Shown here: positions 15,565 to 24,196 of the stretch, one piece after another | Numbering within the stretch: the first letter of the stretch is position 1 | Layout: each line of letters starts with the position of its first letter | Source of the DNA: Pinisolibacter aquiterrae | GTDB taxonomy: Bacteria > Pseudomonadota > Alphaproteobacteria > Rhizobiales > Ancalomicrobiaceae | DNA: 64,000 nucleotides | Direction: 5' to 3' | Assembly: GCF_019160155.1 (NCBI RefSeq) | Contig: NZ_JAFNIH010000041.1 | Span: forward strand, 228,871 to 292,870 | Position numbers and translations under genes: made by a program | The notes under the pieces: generated by a model | Databases searched by the model: none | Seen by the model: only the letters and a program-made list of their open reading frames with translations | What the model was told of the DNA's origin: nothing

Positions 15565-17898
15565 TTGAGCCGCATTCGTCCCATCACCTTCGGTGGTTGC
15601 CTGCTGAACAATCTCGTCTCGATCCTGCATCAGGAGGGGCGGGTCGACGGCCTGTTTCGAGAAATCGGCTTCAAACGGACCCCGTTCACGATCTCGGCGG
15701 CCAGCGCCGCGCAGCTCTGTGATTTCCTGACGGGGAGCATCGTGATCCCCGAGCACGTGCGGAAGTTCTGCTACCTCGACGCGTCGCACGTCCCGACGGG
15801 CGCTCAGACCAAGATCGCGGCGACCGCCGACTTCGCGACGGTCGAAATGAGCACGTCCGTCGACATCACTTATGACGGTTTCATCGTCAATACGAACAGG
15901 TTCCAGCAATATATCCTGCCGGAGCTGGATACGCTCGGCATCCACCACCGTATGGTCGCGAAGTGGCGCTCCAGCCTGATCAATGAGAACGAGGCGGAAC
16001 GCGCGAAATACGCCGCCGAGATCTTGGAGGTTCTCCCGCGCCAGCCGCAATACGAATGGATCGCCGATCTCGTGGGAAGAACGAGCTCGCGCCGGCTGAC
16101 GGTCGACGAGATGGTCGAGCACATCGCGCGCATTCGCGATGTCCTGCGCGTTCCCCTGGCGATGGTTCACCACAATTTCCGCTTCATGCCGGACGGGCGC
16201 CCCCTCTCCTGGCCGGCGGAGTTGAAGGATCAGTCGATCGAGGTCGCCAAGCGTCTCGGCGCCTTCGAGCACGACTTCGCGCCCTTCGTCGCCGAACACG
16301 GAGCGAAGCGGGTCTTGGCCGACGATTTCCGCCATTGGAACGTCGATTTCTACCCGCAGATCGCCAACCATCTCTACGGATTCTTCTGCAAGGTCGCCGG
16401 ACGGTCGCAGGACGAGCGCGTCGCCGCCCAGCCGGCGTTGGATCTGACGGAGCTGGAGACCGACGACGGTCCGCCCGAGGTGAAGCCCAAGAAGAAGCAG
16501 GCGGCGCGCGAAGCACCTGCCCCCGCACCGGCACCTGCGCCCGTGTCGGCGCCCGAAGCGGCGCCGTCGCCGAGCCGGACGATCCGCAGTGCTGACGTGA
16601 ACGCGACCGGGACCTTCGTCGATCACATCGCCTATGACGTCGCGACGGGCACCCATTTCGACTTCGACCCGCAGGTCTTGAACATGATCGTCGTCCTCGG
16701 CCAGTCCTGGGCCTTGGGCGGGAACAACGACGAGGCGGGCGACACGACGGTCACCACGACGCCGGAGCACCCCGGACACGCGCTCATGTTCGACTCCGGC
16801 GCCGCCCCGCGCGGCCGCGCTCTCACGCGACTGGTCGATCTGAAGGAGAACGCGACCGGGTCGACGAAGGAGACGCCCTGCGGTGGTCTCGCCGACTATG
16901 TCATGCGCACCTGCGAGCAGCGTTTCGGGCGGAAGCCGGTCGTCCTCTTCACCACCGTCGGCCGGGGCGGAACGACCCTGACCGGCGCGGGACAGAGCGG
17001 TGACGACGGCCTTCTCCGGGGATCGGCCCAACATCGCGAGACGATGCGTCTCGTCGCCAAGGCCGTCGAACTCGCCCGGGCCGAGGGCAAGCAGGTTCGC
17101 GTCCTCGCCCTCTGTCTCGCCCACGGCGAATCCGATTCCGGCCACCGCATGCCGTATGAGGCCTATCTGCGTGGGATGGTCCTGGTGCGGCAGCACTACG
17201 ACGCCGACATTCGCCGGCTGACCGGGCAGATCGAGACCGTTCCGATGCTCACCTATCAGGCGAACCGGGGCGCGTCACGACCCGGCCTGATCGCCGGGCC
17301 GGTGCTCGCCCAGTTCGAGGTGCGAAACCTCGACCCGTACATCCGTTGCATCGGGCCGGTCTATCATCACGAGGCCGAGTTCCGCGCCGATGGCCGCAGC
17401 GGACACCTGAAGGCGATCGGCTACCGCCGCATCGGCTACCAGTTCGGGCGTTACCTGCTCGACGATCTCTTCGGACGCGGCGTCGACCCGTTGCACATCG
17501 TCGACGTGCGCCAGTCGCGCCCCGACAAGCTCGAGGTCTTCTTCAACGCGCCGATCGTGGTCGAGGACGGCGACGAGCGCGTCGACACCTCCGCGCTCGG
17601 GCCGGGGAAGGGGGTCGACTTCGTCGGCACGCGCCGGCTCGATCCGACCGTCGCCTCGGTGCAGGTGTCGCAAGCGGACGATCGACTGCTGGAGGTCGTC
17701 CTCACCGAGCCGCTGCGGAACCTGGACGGCCGCCTCTTCGTCGCGGCGCGCTTCACGGGCCCCTCCAACTGCGGACGACGCCAGGGCGCCCGCAGCGGCA
17801 TCCGGTCGAAGGTCGCCTATGGCGCCGATCCTCTCGGCGGCGAGGACCTGTTCGATTGGGCCTGCACCCAGGTCGTCGCGCTGAAGCGCAACACCTGA
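15565..17898 (+). CDS. Tandem SGNH-hydrolase-like protein, putative surface-glycan acyl esterase/transferase
   Basis: A 777-residue protein with no signal peptide visible. The N-terminal part (1-290) looks like a divergent SGNH domain: block I reads TFGGC (8-12), so the usual nucleophile Ser is Cys12, and DDFRHWNVDFYP (253-264) resembles the Asp/His block. An Ala/Pro/Lys-rich linker spans about 300-340. The C-terminal part resembles sialate-O-acetylesterase-type SGNH hydrolases, with VVLGQSWALGG (Ser381), the LAHGESDSG block (518-526) and RSGHLKAIGYRRIGYQFG near 615. The start is TTG 15565 after GAGGAGG. It is last in the ligase/carrier/GNAT operon and may place or remove acyl groups on an exported glycan. 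Confidence 0.68.
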   Translation: MSRIRPITFGGCLLNNLVSILHQEGRVDGLFREIGFKRTPFTISAASAAQLCDFLTGSIVIPEHVRKFCYLDASHVPTGAQTKIAATADFATVEMSTSVDITYDGFIVNTNRFQQYILPELDTLGIHHRMVAKWRSSLINENEAERAKYAAEILEVLPRQPQYEWIADLVGRTSSRRLTVDEMVEHIARIRDVLRVPLAMVHHNFRFMPDGRPLSWPAELKDQSIEVAKRLGAFEHDFAPFVAEHGAKRVLADDFRHWNVDFYPQIANHLYGFFCKVAGRSQDERVAAQPALDLTELETDDGPPEVKPKKKQAAREAPAPAPAPAPVSAPEAAPSPSRTIRSADVNATGTFVDHIAYDVATGTHFDFDPQVLNMIVVLGQSWALGGNNDEAGDTTVTTTPEHPGHALMFDSGAAPRGRALTRLVDLKENATGSTKETPCGGLADYVMRTCEQRFGRKPVVLFTTVGRGGTTLTGAGQSGDDGLLRGSAQHRETMRLVAKAVELARAEGKQVRVLALCLAHGESDSGHRMPYEAYLRGMVLVRQHYDADIRRLTGQIETVPMLTYQANRGASRPGLIAGPVLAQFEVRNLDPYIRCIGPVYHHEAEFRADGRSGHLKAIGYRRIGYQFGRYLLDDLFGRGVDPLHIVDVRQSRPDKLEVFFNAPIVVEDGDERVDTSALGPGKGVDFVGTRRLDPTVASVQVSQADDRLLEVVLTEPLRNLDGRLFVAARFTGPSNCGRRQGARSGIRSKVAYGADPLGGEDLFDWACTQVVALKRNT

Positions 17899-17957
17899 GG
17901 CCGTCGACGGCGGATCCACGGTCGCGCCGTCGTCCGCCCCTGCCTCCGGACCCGCGG

Positions 17958-17990
17958 AAGGGTCTCGCGCCTTCGTTGCGCGAGACCCTT
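17958..17990. terminator. Bidirectional terminator hairpin
   Basis: AAGGGTCTCGCGC (17958-17970) pairs perfectly over 13 bases with GCGCGAGACCCTT (17978-17990) around a seven-base loop. It lies between the convergent tandem-SGNH and MetA-type genes. Confidence 0.8.
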
Positions 17991-17997
17991 CGTCGGC

Positions 17998-18852
17998 TCA
18001 GAATTTGGCCGTCACCGGCTTTGCGATCGGCGGGGCCGGGTTCCACAAGGGGATGGTGACGTTCGCCCAGGCGCGGGTATCCTTGGTGCCGTAGTTGGTC
18101 TCCGAGACGTCCGTCGTCAGCTTGAGCTGGACGTTGAACGCGCCGAAGTCGTAGCCGACGAGCCCGCCGACCGCGAATTGGCTCTGTTCGGCGTAGCCGG
18201 TGAAGGGGGCGGAGAGGTCGGTCGAGCCGAAGGCGACGGCGCCGACCTCGAACTTGTCGAACTTCCGGGTCGCGGTCAGGTCGACGTTGAACCAGTCCGG
18301 CCCGCCGTCGAGGCCGCTCTTGCCGGTGCCGTAGACGAGCGTCGAGGTGAGGTTCCAGCCGTCCTTGAAATAGCTGATCGTGCCGATGCCCTGGAACGAG
18401 GCGTAGTCGTGGGCGAGCCCGATCGTCGTCAGCTCGTTCTTCATCGGCAGATAGACGCCGGCATGGAAGCCGCCGAAGAAGCCGCCTCCGAGATCCCACT
18501 TCAGTTGCGCCCCGACGATCGGGTTGAGGAAGCCCGAGAAATGCGGGCCCTTGCGGATGCTCACGTCGGCATAGGGCGTGACGGCGTCGAACAGCACGCG
18601 CCCACCGGCGATCGTCCACGGCGTCGACCAGATCATCCAGGCCGGCGCCGTCGCGAAGATGTCGATGTCGGTGCCATTGCCGGAGCGGGTGCCCCAGCTC
18701 GGAATGGAGATGACGTAGAGCCCCTCCGGCAACGGCACGCCGAGCGGAAGGCCGGTGGAGATGCCCGGCAGCAGTTCCGATCCCGCCAGGGCGGAGAGGG
18801 TCGATGCGCCGAGCATGACCCCGGCGAGAAGCGTCCTCATGCGATGTCTCAT
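17998..18852 (-). CDS. MetA-type outer-membrane channel of aromatic degradation clusters
   Basis: A 284-residue outer-membrane beta-barrel of the 'MetA-pathway of phenol degradation' family. Start ATG 18852 follows GGGGGATC and gives a signal peptide (MRTLLAGVMLGASTLSALAGS). The body is a series of amphipathic strands with paired aromatic residues, such as GPHFSGFLNPIVGAQLKWDLGGGFFGGFHAGVYLP. The final Phe (VTAKF) is the usual outer-membrane insertion signal. Next to the phenol hydroxylase operon, a role in taking up hydrophobic aromatics is likely but unproven. Confidence 0.82.
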   Translation of the reverse strand: MRHRMRTLLAGVMLGASTLSALAGSELLPGISTGLPLGVPLPEGLYVISIPSWGTRSGNGTDIDIFATAPAWMIWSTPWTIAGGRVLFDAVTPYADVSIRKGPHFSGFLNPIVGAQLKWDLGGGFFGGFHAGVYLPMKNELTTIGLAHDYASFQGIGTISYFKDGWNLTSTLVYGTGKSGLDGGPDWFNVDLTATRKFDKFEVGAVAFGSTDLSAPFTGYAEQSQFAVGGLVGYDFGAFNVQLKLTTDVSETNYGTKDTRAWANVTIPLWNPAPPIAKPVTAKF

Positions 18853-19151
18853 GGTGATCCCCCGAATTGGCGCGGCGAGAGCGCCCTCTCCGCCGCCGTC
18901 CCCCGTTTCGTCGCCTTCGAACGGCACCCGCGCGGACGCGGTCGCCGAAGGTCGATCGAGCGTCGCCTCGCGACGTTCGTCGGCGCAGTTTCTTGTATTT
19001 CGATCGAAATGGATCGCTCTATAATGGGTTGTCATGCCCAATATGAGCGAAAATGAGAGATAAAACGAAGAATGTCGACGCGGATACGCGTATAAGATCG
19101 CCGATATGCGTGGATATGTACGAGATCAATTGAAATGAAGCCGCGATCACC
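18853..19151. promoter_or_regulatory. Promoter region of the MetA-type gene with palindrome ATACGCGTAT
   Basis: This 299-base gap has an AT-richer core. ATACGCGTAT (19084-19093) is a perfect 10-base palindrome and GATATGCG/GGATATG copies follow. TATAAT occurs on the plus strand (19020-19025) but has no good -35 and no gene to serve. A clear promoter for the minus-strand channel gene was not found. Confidence 0.35.
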
Positions 19152-19162
19152 TCAGGTGATCG
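19144..19162. repeat. Perfect hairpin enclosing a stop codon
   Basis: CGATCACC (19144-19151) pairs with GGTGATCG (19155-19162) around TCA, which is the TGA stop of the minus-strand HTH gene. It could act as a weak terminator; a T run is lacking. Confidence 0.45.
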
Positions 19163-19496
19163 TCTTCGCCAGTGCCATCCAGGCGGCGTAGTCTTCGACG
19201 ATCACGCCGTGGGGCGTCGTCTCGGTGAGACCGCGATCGGTCAGGCGGGCGATCTTGCGGCGGACCGTCTCCCGGGGAATGCCGAGGAAGGCGGCGATCT
19301 CCCCATGGGTGCGGGGCGTGACGCGCGCCAGCCCGCCGTCGCCGTCGAGACCGAGATGGCCGACGGCGAGGAAGATCAGCACCTCCTCGCTGGTCAATCC
19401 GCGCTCCTTGCGCGCCGAGGCCATGGCGCGCAACACCCCACCGAGGTGCCGCGCCGTGGCTTCGACCGCCCGCGTCTCGTTCGAGGCGTCGGTCAT
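19152..19496 (-). CDS. Stand-alone Crp/Fnr-type helix-turn-helix protein
   Basis: A 114-residue protein equal to only the C-terminal DNA-binding part of a Crp/Fnr regulator. The HTH is THGEIAAFLGIPRETVRRKIARLTDRGL (about residues 63-90), followed by a short wing. No cyclic-nucleotide or redox domain precedes it. It starts four bases after dmpP stops, so it is the last cistron of the phenol hydroxylase operon. It could be a small autonomous regulator of that operon, replacing the usual DmpR-type activator; this is inference. Confidence 0.72.
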   Translation of the reverse strand: MTDASNETRAVEATARHLGGVLRAMASARKERGLTSEEVLIFLAVGHLGLDGDGGLARVTPRTHGEIAAFLGIPRETVRRKIARLTDRGLTETTPHGVIVEDYAAWMALAKTIT

Positions 19497-19500
19497 GGCG

Positions 19501-20559
19501 TCAGATCCGCCGGAACACCGGGCTCTTCTTTTCCGCGCCGTCGGAGGCGGTGAGGAACCGTTCGGTGAAGATGCCCTTCTCGAAGAGCCGTCCGCGCATC
19601 AGCGTCGAGATCGCCGCCTCGATCATCGGCGGCGGTCCGCAGAGATAGGCGGTCTGCCCCTCGAAGCCGTTCGCGTGGAGCCGCTCGGCGACCTCGTGGA
19701 CGAAGCCGCGTTCGCCGTTCCAGGGGCTTCCCTCCGGTTCCGCCGACAGCGCCGGCACGTAGCGGAAATTGGCGTGCCGCGCGGCGAGCGCCTCGAATTC
19801 GGCCTGCCCGTAGAGATCGGCGCGCGTGCGAACGCCGTGTATCAGCGTGATCGGCGCGTCGTATCCCTCCGCCAGGAGATCGAGGATCATCGAGCGCGGG
19901 CTCGACACGCCGGTGCCGCCGGCCAGGAACAACAGCGGCCCACCGCGCGACTTTCGCACGAAGAAGCGGCCGTAGGGCCCGGAGAAGGTCAGCCGGTCGC
20001 CGACCTTCAGCGTCTCGTGCAACGCCGTGGTGGCGCGCCCGCCGACGACCTTGCGGATCTGCAGCTCGACGTGGCCGGCCTCCTGCGGCGGATTGGCGAT
20101 CGAGAAGGCGCGGGTGCCCTCGACGCCGGGAATGGTCAGATTGACGTATTGCCCGGCCTGGAAGTCGATGGTAGCGCCGCCGAGCTCGAGACGGATGCCC
20201 TTGACGTCATGGGTGAGATCGTCGAGCGCCGCGACGGTCGCGGTATGGTCGGCGATCGCGATGCGGCGTTGGTCGGGATCCTCGTCGATCTCCGCCTCGA
20301 TGGTGACGTCGTCGAGGAGCCGCGCCGTGCAGGCGAGCGTCTTGCCGTCGGCGCGTTCGAAGTCCATCAGCGCGAAGGAGGACGCATCGGCGTGGTCGAC
20401 CTCCCCGTCGACGACGTCGACCTTGCAGGTGCCGCACAGTCCGTGGCCGCAGGCATGCGGCAACCAGATCCCGGCGCGCAGACAGGCATCGAGGATGGTC
20501 TGCCCATCCTCGACCCGGATCGTCTCGCCGAGCGGCTCGATCGTCAGATCGTGACCCAT
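19501..20559 (-). CDS. dmpP: Phenol hydroxylase reductase, P5 component
   Basis: FAD- and [2Fe-2S]-containing NADH reductase that feeds electrons to the di-iron hydroxylase. The 352-residue protein has an N-terminal plant-type ferredoxin domain with C-x4-C-x2-C (CGHGLCGTC) and a distal Cys in LACTAR, then the FAD motif TRAFSIANPP and the NAD-binding part (FLAGGTGVSSPRSM, YLCGPPPMI). The ATG at 20559 gives the family's N-terminus. It is 14 bases after dmpO. Confidence 0.93.
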   Translation of the reverse strand: MGHDLTIEPLGETIRVEDGQTILDACLRAGIWLPHACGHGLCGTCKVDVVDGEVDHADASSFALMDFERADGKTLACTARLLDDVTIEAEIDEDPDQRRIAIADHTATVAALDDLTHDVKGIRLELGGATIDFQAGQYVNLTIPGVEGTRAFSIANPPQEAGHVELQIRKVVGGRATTALHETLKVGDRLTFSGPYGRFFVRKSRGGPLLFLAGGTGVSSPRSMILDLLAEGYDAPITLIHGVRTRADLYGQAEFEALAARHANFRYVPALSAEPEGSPWNGERGFVHEVAERLHANGFEGQTAYLCGPPPMIEAAISTLMRGRLFEKGIFTERFLTASDGAEKKSPVFRRI

Positions 20560-20573
20560 GACGTCCTCGCTCC

Positions 20574-20942
20574 TCAGCTCGCCGTGCCCTTCCAGCCGGA
20601 AAGGCCGGGCGTCCAGAACCGGACGAGGGTCTTGTGCTTCATGCCGTTGGCCGCGAGCGAGGCCTCCATGTCCGGCACCTTGGTCGCGCCGTCGATCATC
20701 CAGACGACCGCCGACCAGTCGATCGAGGCGGCCTCGGGGTGGGCGGCATAGGCGGGAGCGACGACCTCCGACACGAAGGCGCCGAAGGGTATCGCCGGCG
20801 GCAGCGGGAAGGCGACGGCGGAGCAGAAGGAGAGATGATCCTCCCAATGCACATAGACGAGCATGTTGCCGTGGAAATTCTCCACGGGATCGCGCGGCTC
20901 GATCCGGCGCGCGTAATCGGGAACGATGGCGGTGACCGACAT
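20574..20942 (-). CDS. dmpO: Phenol hydroxylase P4 component
   Basis: The gamma subunit of the (alpha-beta-gamma)2 phenol hydroxylase, 122 residues. Sequences NFHGNMLVYVHWEDHLSFCSAVAFPLP and PAYAAHPEA match the DmpO family. The ATG at 20942 gives MSVTAIVPDYA; the longer upstream frame is not coding. It lies 68 bases after dmpN in the operon. Confidence 0.92.
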   Translation of the reverse strand: MSVTAIVPDYARRIEPRDPVENFHGNMLVYVHWEDHLSFCSAVAFPLPPAIPFGAFVSEVVAPAYAAHPEAASIDWSAVVWMIDGATKVPDMEASLAANGMKHKTLVRFWTPGLSGWKGTAS

Positions 20943-21010
20943 GGGGGCGTTCTCCTGGCGAAGGCGTGACGGCGCGCGGCCGTCACGGCGTTTCGCGGTT
21001 CGTCGAAGGT

Positions 21011-22525
21011 TCAGACGGCTTCGCGGGTCTTGGCCGCGTGCCATTCGCTCCAGAGGCGGTCGTCCGGCGAGCCGACATAGTCCATGTTGTCGGCGCCGAC
21101 GTTCATCCGATACCAGTTCAGAACGTCGGGAACGGTCGCGCCGCCACAGTTGCCCTGGAAGATCTGGTGCACCGGCAGCCACGACTGGATGTATTTCTCC
21201 GGTTCGGCATCGAAGATGTCTTTGCAGCCGTCCGAGCAGAAGTGATAGGTCTCGCCGGCGACCTCGGTGCAGCGGAACGCGATCTTGGTCGGGTCTCCCG
21301 GCTCCGTATAGGCCATCGGGATCTGGCAGACCTGACAGAGCTGCGGCAGCGACGGATTGTAGAAGCGCTTGCCTTCCTTCTCCATCTCGGCCCACATCTC
21401 CCAGCGCGGGCGATAGTACTTGTCGAAGGTGTTCGGATATTTTTCCGACAACCAGTCGAGATGCTCCTTGTCGGGCATCCAGGTGTGGAACGCGGCGGCG
21501 TGGCTGTACTGGTAGAACACCGCCCAGTTCTGGTGGGAGATGTGCTCCGCCGCCTCGGTCGCGACGTCGGCGTATTTCGGCACCTTGAGCCCGTAGCGCT
21601 CGAGGTCCTGGAACAGCGAGCCGCCGGCCTCGGTGAAGTAGATCTCCCAGGCCTCCTTCCAGGACATGACCTTCTTGGGCAGCATGTAGTCCATCATCAT
21701 GGCGACGAGGCCGAGCACGCGGAAGCCGCGCCAGAACCACTTGTCGACCCACTTCTGCACGATCGGCAGATTGTCGGGATGCTGCTCGAGCAGGAACTTG
21801 ATGACCTCGATGCCGAGCGTCATGTGGCGGCTCTCGTCGGACTGCGCCGAGAAGCCGAAGGTCACCGTCGACATGTCGCCGTTGTAGGCCGCGCCCGACA
21901 TGAAGGGCACGAACAGCAGATTGGTCAGCAGGTATTCGAAGGCGAAGCCGATCGCGATCATGAACTCGAACGGCCCGGCCGCCCGCGCGTCGTCGAAGAA
22001 CGACTTCGGTACCGAGAGGTACCACACGCGATCGTGCATGTGCGGGAACTCGCCGATCCCGTCGAAGAACTTGTTGTAGTGGCTGATCGTGTGGATCTGC
22101 GTCTGCAGATGGCGCAGCTCGTCGAGCGACTGCATCTGGCAGGCGATGCGCGGACCGGCGCCGCGCAGGTGCCGGCCGGTGAAGGCGAAGCCGCGATGGG
22201 CCTGATACTCGAGCGGCGACACGCCGGTCAGGAACAGCTTGACGACGTTGATGTAACGCCCGTCGGAGACGCCGGTCTGGCCGTTGTTCTGGGCGAAGGC
22301 GTCGAGCACGGCGTAGAGCTTGCGCTCCTTCTCCGCCTGGAACTTCCAATAGGAGTCCATGGTGAGCCGGAAGGGATCCTCCCAGGCCGACCAGTCCTTG
22401 ATCTTGATCCCCTCGAACGTGTCGTAGGGAAAGACCGCGTCCATCGGCTGATAGGTGGTCTCCCAGTCGAGACCGCGGGTCATGTGGGCGTAGCGCTGCT
22501 TCAGCCCGAGCTTCTTCGGTGCCAT
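21011..22525 (-). CDS. dmpN: Phenol hydroxylase P3 component, catalytic di-iron alpha subunit
   Basis: Oxygenase subunit that hydroxylates phenol to catechol. The 504-residue protein has the two E-x-x-H iron-ligand motifs of bacterial multicomponent monooxygenases, in DELRHLQTQ (about 136) and DESRHMTLG (about 233). A C-terminal zinc-type segment (CQVCQIPM and CSDGCKDIF) is also as in DmpN. Full length for the family. With dmpL and dmpO it makes the hydroxylase and dmpM is its effector. Confidence 0.95.
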   Translation of the reverse strand: MAPKKLGLKQRYAHMTRGLDWETTYQPMDAVFPYDTFEGIKIKDWSAWEDPFRLTMDSYWKFQAEKERKLYAVLDAFAQNNGQTGVSDGRYINVVKLFLTGVSPLEYQAHRGFAFTGRHLRGAGPRIACQMQSLDELRHLQTQIHTISHYNKFFDGIGEFPHMHDRVWYLSVPKSFFDDARAAGPFEFMIAIGFAFEYLLTNLLFVPFMSGAAYNGDMSTVTFGFSAQSDESRHMTLGIEVIKFLLEQHPDNLPIVQKWVDKWFWRGFRVLGLVAMMMDYMLPKKVMSWKEAWEIYFTEAGGSLFQDLERYGLKVPKYADVATEAAEHISHQNWAVFYQYSHAAAFHTWMPDKEHLDWLSEKYPNTFDKYYRPRWEMWAEMEKEGKRFYNPSLPQLCQVCQIPMAYTEPGDPTKIAFRCTEVAGETYHFCSDGCKDIFDAEPEKYIQSWLPVHQIFQGNCGGATVPDVLNWYRMNVGADNMDYVGSPDDRLWSEWHAAKTREAV

Positions 22526-22547
22526 CGTCGTTTCCTCCCGGGGATCT

Positions 22548-22820
22548 TCAGTGCTTCCAGCTGAGCTTGAACCAGTCGTCGTCCTCGTCGAGATTGCCGG
22601 CCATCGAGATCAGCACCAGCTGGATCTCCTGCGGCTCCCACGGACGTCCGAGCCGGGCCTCGACCGAGGCGCGGTTGACGACGAGTTCGTCGTCGCAGTC
22701 GAGCTTGACCGCGCCGGGCATGTTGAGAACACGGACGCCGGGATTGTCGGCGAGGATCGCCTCGATGATCGGGCGGGCGTCGTCGTTGTGGAGCAGGGTG
22801 ATCGAAGCGATCTGGGCCAT
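22548..22820 (-). CDS. dmpM: Phenol hydroxylase P2 effector protein
   Basis: Small cofactorless regulatory (coupling) protein, 90 residues. It has the usual DmpM pattern ITLLHNDDARPIIEAILADNPGV and ends in WFKLSWKH. It binds the hydroxylase and speeds oxygen activation in this family. Located between dmpL and dmpN with gaps of 16 and 22 bases. Confidence 0.93.
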   Translation of the reverse strand: MAQIASITLLHNDDARPIIEAILADNPGVRVLNMPGAVKLDCDDELVVNRASVEARLGRPWEPQEIQLVLISMAGNLDEDDDWFKLSWKH

Positions 22821-22836
22821 CGGGTCGGTCCTTCGG

Positions 22837-23826
22837 TCAGAGGGTCAGGCCGAGCCCGCGGGCGCGGGTGCGGGCGGCATCGGCGGCGGCGGTCGCCGCG
22901 CTCTCGTCGCCGACGAGATCCACCGACAGCGGCCGGCCGGCCTCTTCCGCGCGATCGATCCACTCTTTCGCCCATTGCGAGACGAGGGCGAGGTTCTCCG
23001 GGCTCTCGGCCGCGACGGTCTTGACGACCACGTCGGACCACTTGCCCTCCTCGGCGCGCCAATCGGCCATGAACTCGGTCAGCATCGCGACGGTGAGACC
23101 GGCGGTGCCCCAGGCGGCCTCGCCATGGCGATAGACGAGGTCGAGCAGGACCGCGTTCACGCCGAGGGTCTGGGCGACGAAGAGCCGGAACCAGTCGCGC
23201 TCGACGAAACTGTCCTCGATCAGCCGGCGCGCGCCCTGCCAGGCCGGGGCGGTGAGCCAGGCCTCCTTGGCGGCGTCGAGCGAGGACCCGCTCTGCCCGT
23301 CGAGGACGAGGCCGATACGGCTGACGATCTGGGCCATGCCGAGCTGGTCGGCGGCGGAGAAGATGCAAGGGGCGGTCACCGCGGTGCCGTAACCGCGCTG
23401 GCAGATCTCCGCCATGTTCATGTTGGAGCCCCAGTGCAGGTGGCGGATCGGCAGCAGGCCGGAGATCAGCCGCGCCTTCACCGCCTCGCCGGCCTTGCCG
23501 AGGAGATCGCGTTCCTCGACGAAGGCGAAGTTGCGATCGACCGCCTGCTGCATGTTGGCGCGGGCGATGTTGTAGGTCCCGTAGTAGAACTGGCGCGGAT
23601 CGAGAGGCTTGTACCAGTCCTCCATCACCACGGCGGTCTTGCGGGTGTCGTAGAGCCAGTATTCCGGCTCCCACAGGGGCTTGTAGTGGAAGTTCGCCGT
23701 CGCCTGGACGTCGAGCGTCGCCTCCTGGTAGCGCGTCGCCGGCTTGTCGCCGCCGAGACGGCGGGCGATGTGCCCGAACGTCTGGCGTTTCGGCTCGAGA
23801 TCGATGGTCTTGATCTGTACGCTCAC
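22837..23826 (-). CDS. dmpL: Phenol hydroxylase P1 component, beta subunit
   Basis: The 329-residue non-catalytic beta subunit of the di-iron hydroxylase. It starts with GTG (MSVQIKTIDLEPKRQTF) and contains family sequence YKPLWEPEYWLYDTRKTAV and GSNMNMAEICQRGYG. It keeps the ferritin-like fold but lacks a full set of iron ligands, as expected. Second cistron of the operon, 61 bases after dmpK. Confidence 0.93.
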   Translation of the reverse strand: MSVQIKTIDLEPKRQTFGHIARRLGGDKPATRYQEATLDVQATANFHYKPLWEPEYWLYDTRKTAVVMEDWYKPLDPRQFYYGTYNIARANMQQAVDRNFAFVEERDLLGKAGEAVKARLISGLLPIRHLHWGSNMNMAEICQRGYGTAVTAPCIFSAADQLGMAQIVSRIGLVLDGQSGSSLDAAKEAWLTAPAWQGARRLIEDSFVERDWFRLFVAQTLGVNAVLLDLVYRHGEAAWGTAGLTVAMLTEFMADWRAEEGKWSDVVVKTVAAESPENLALVSQWAKEWIDRAEEAGRPLSVDLVGDESAATAAADAARTRARGLGLTL

Positions 23827-23887
23827 CGTTTTCCTCCTCGGGCCGTCGGCCGGCCTCTCGTCTGTCGTCGGGGGAAGCGGCGCGGGG

Positions 23888-24196
23888 TCAGCGCGCCGGA
23901 TCCGTGTCCTCTCGCGCCGTGCGACGCAGCAGGCCGGGATGGCCGGCGCGCCAAGCCATCTGTTCCAGCGTCTCCGCCGTCTTCGGATCAGGGGGGAGCA
24001 CTTCCGCCGAACGGGTTCGGCAGAACTCTTCGAAGGCCTTGGTCGGCAGGATCAGCTCGACCGCGAGCGTGCCGTCGCCGAGCGAATATTCGAACTCTAC
24101 GAAACGCCCCAGCCGCGTGCCGAGAATGCGGACGCGGGCTTGGCGGGGGTCGTCGCTGCCGGGCGCGACGGTGCGCGCTTCGACCTCGTCGGTCAC
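23888..24196 (-). CDS. dmpK: Phenol hydroxylase P0 assembly component
   Basis: The 102-residue first cistron of the operon; DmpK proteins help build the active iron-containing hydroxylase. Sequence FVEFEYSLGDGTLAVELILPTKAFEEFC is characteristic. GTG 24196 is supported by GGGAGG five bases before it. About 55 bases separate it from the -10 of the sigma-70-like promoter at 24259-24287. Confidence 0.87.
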   Translation of the reverse strand: MTDEVEARTVAPGSDDPRQARVRILGTRLGRFVEFEYSLGDGTLAVELILPTKAFEEFCRTRSAEVLPPDPKTAETLEQMAWRAGHPGLLRRTAREDTDPAR

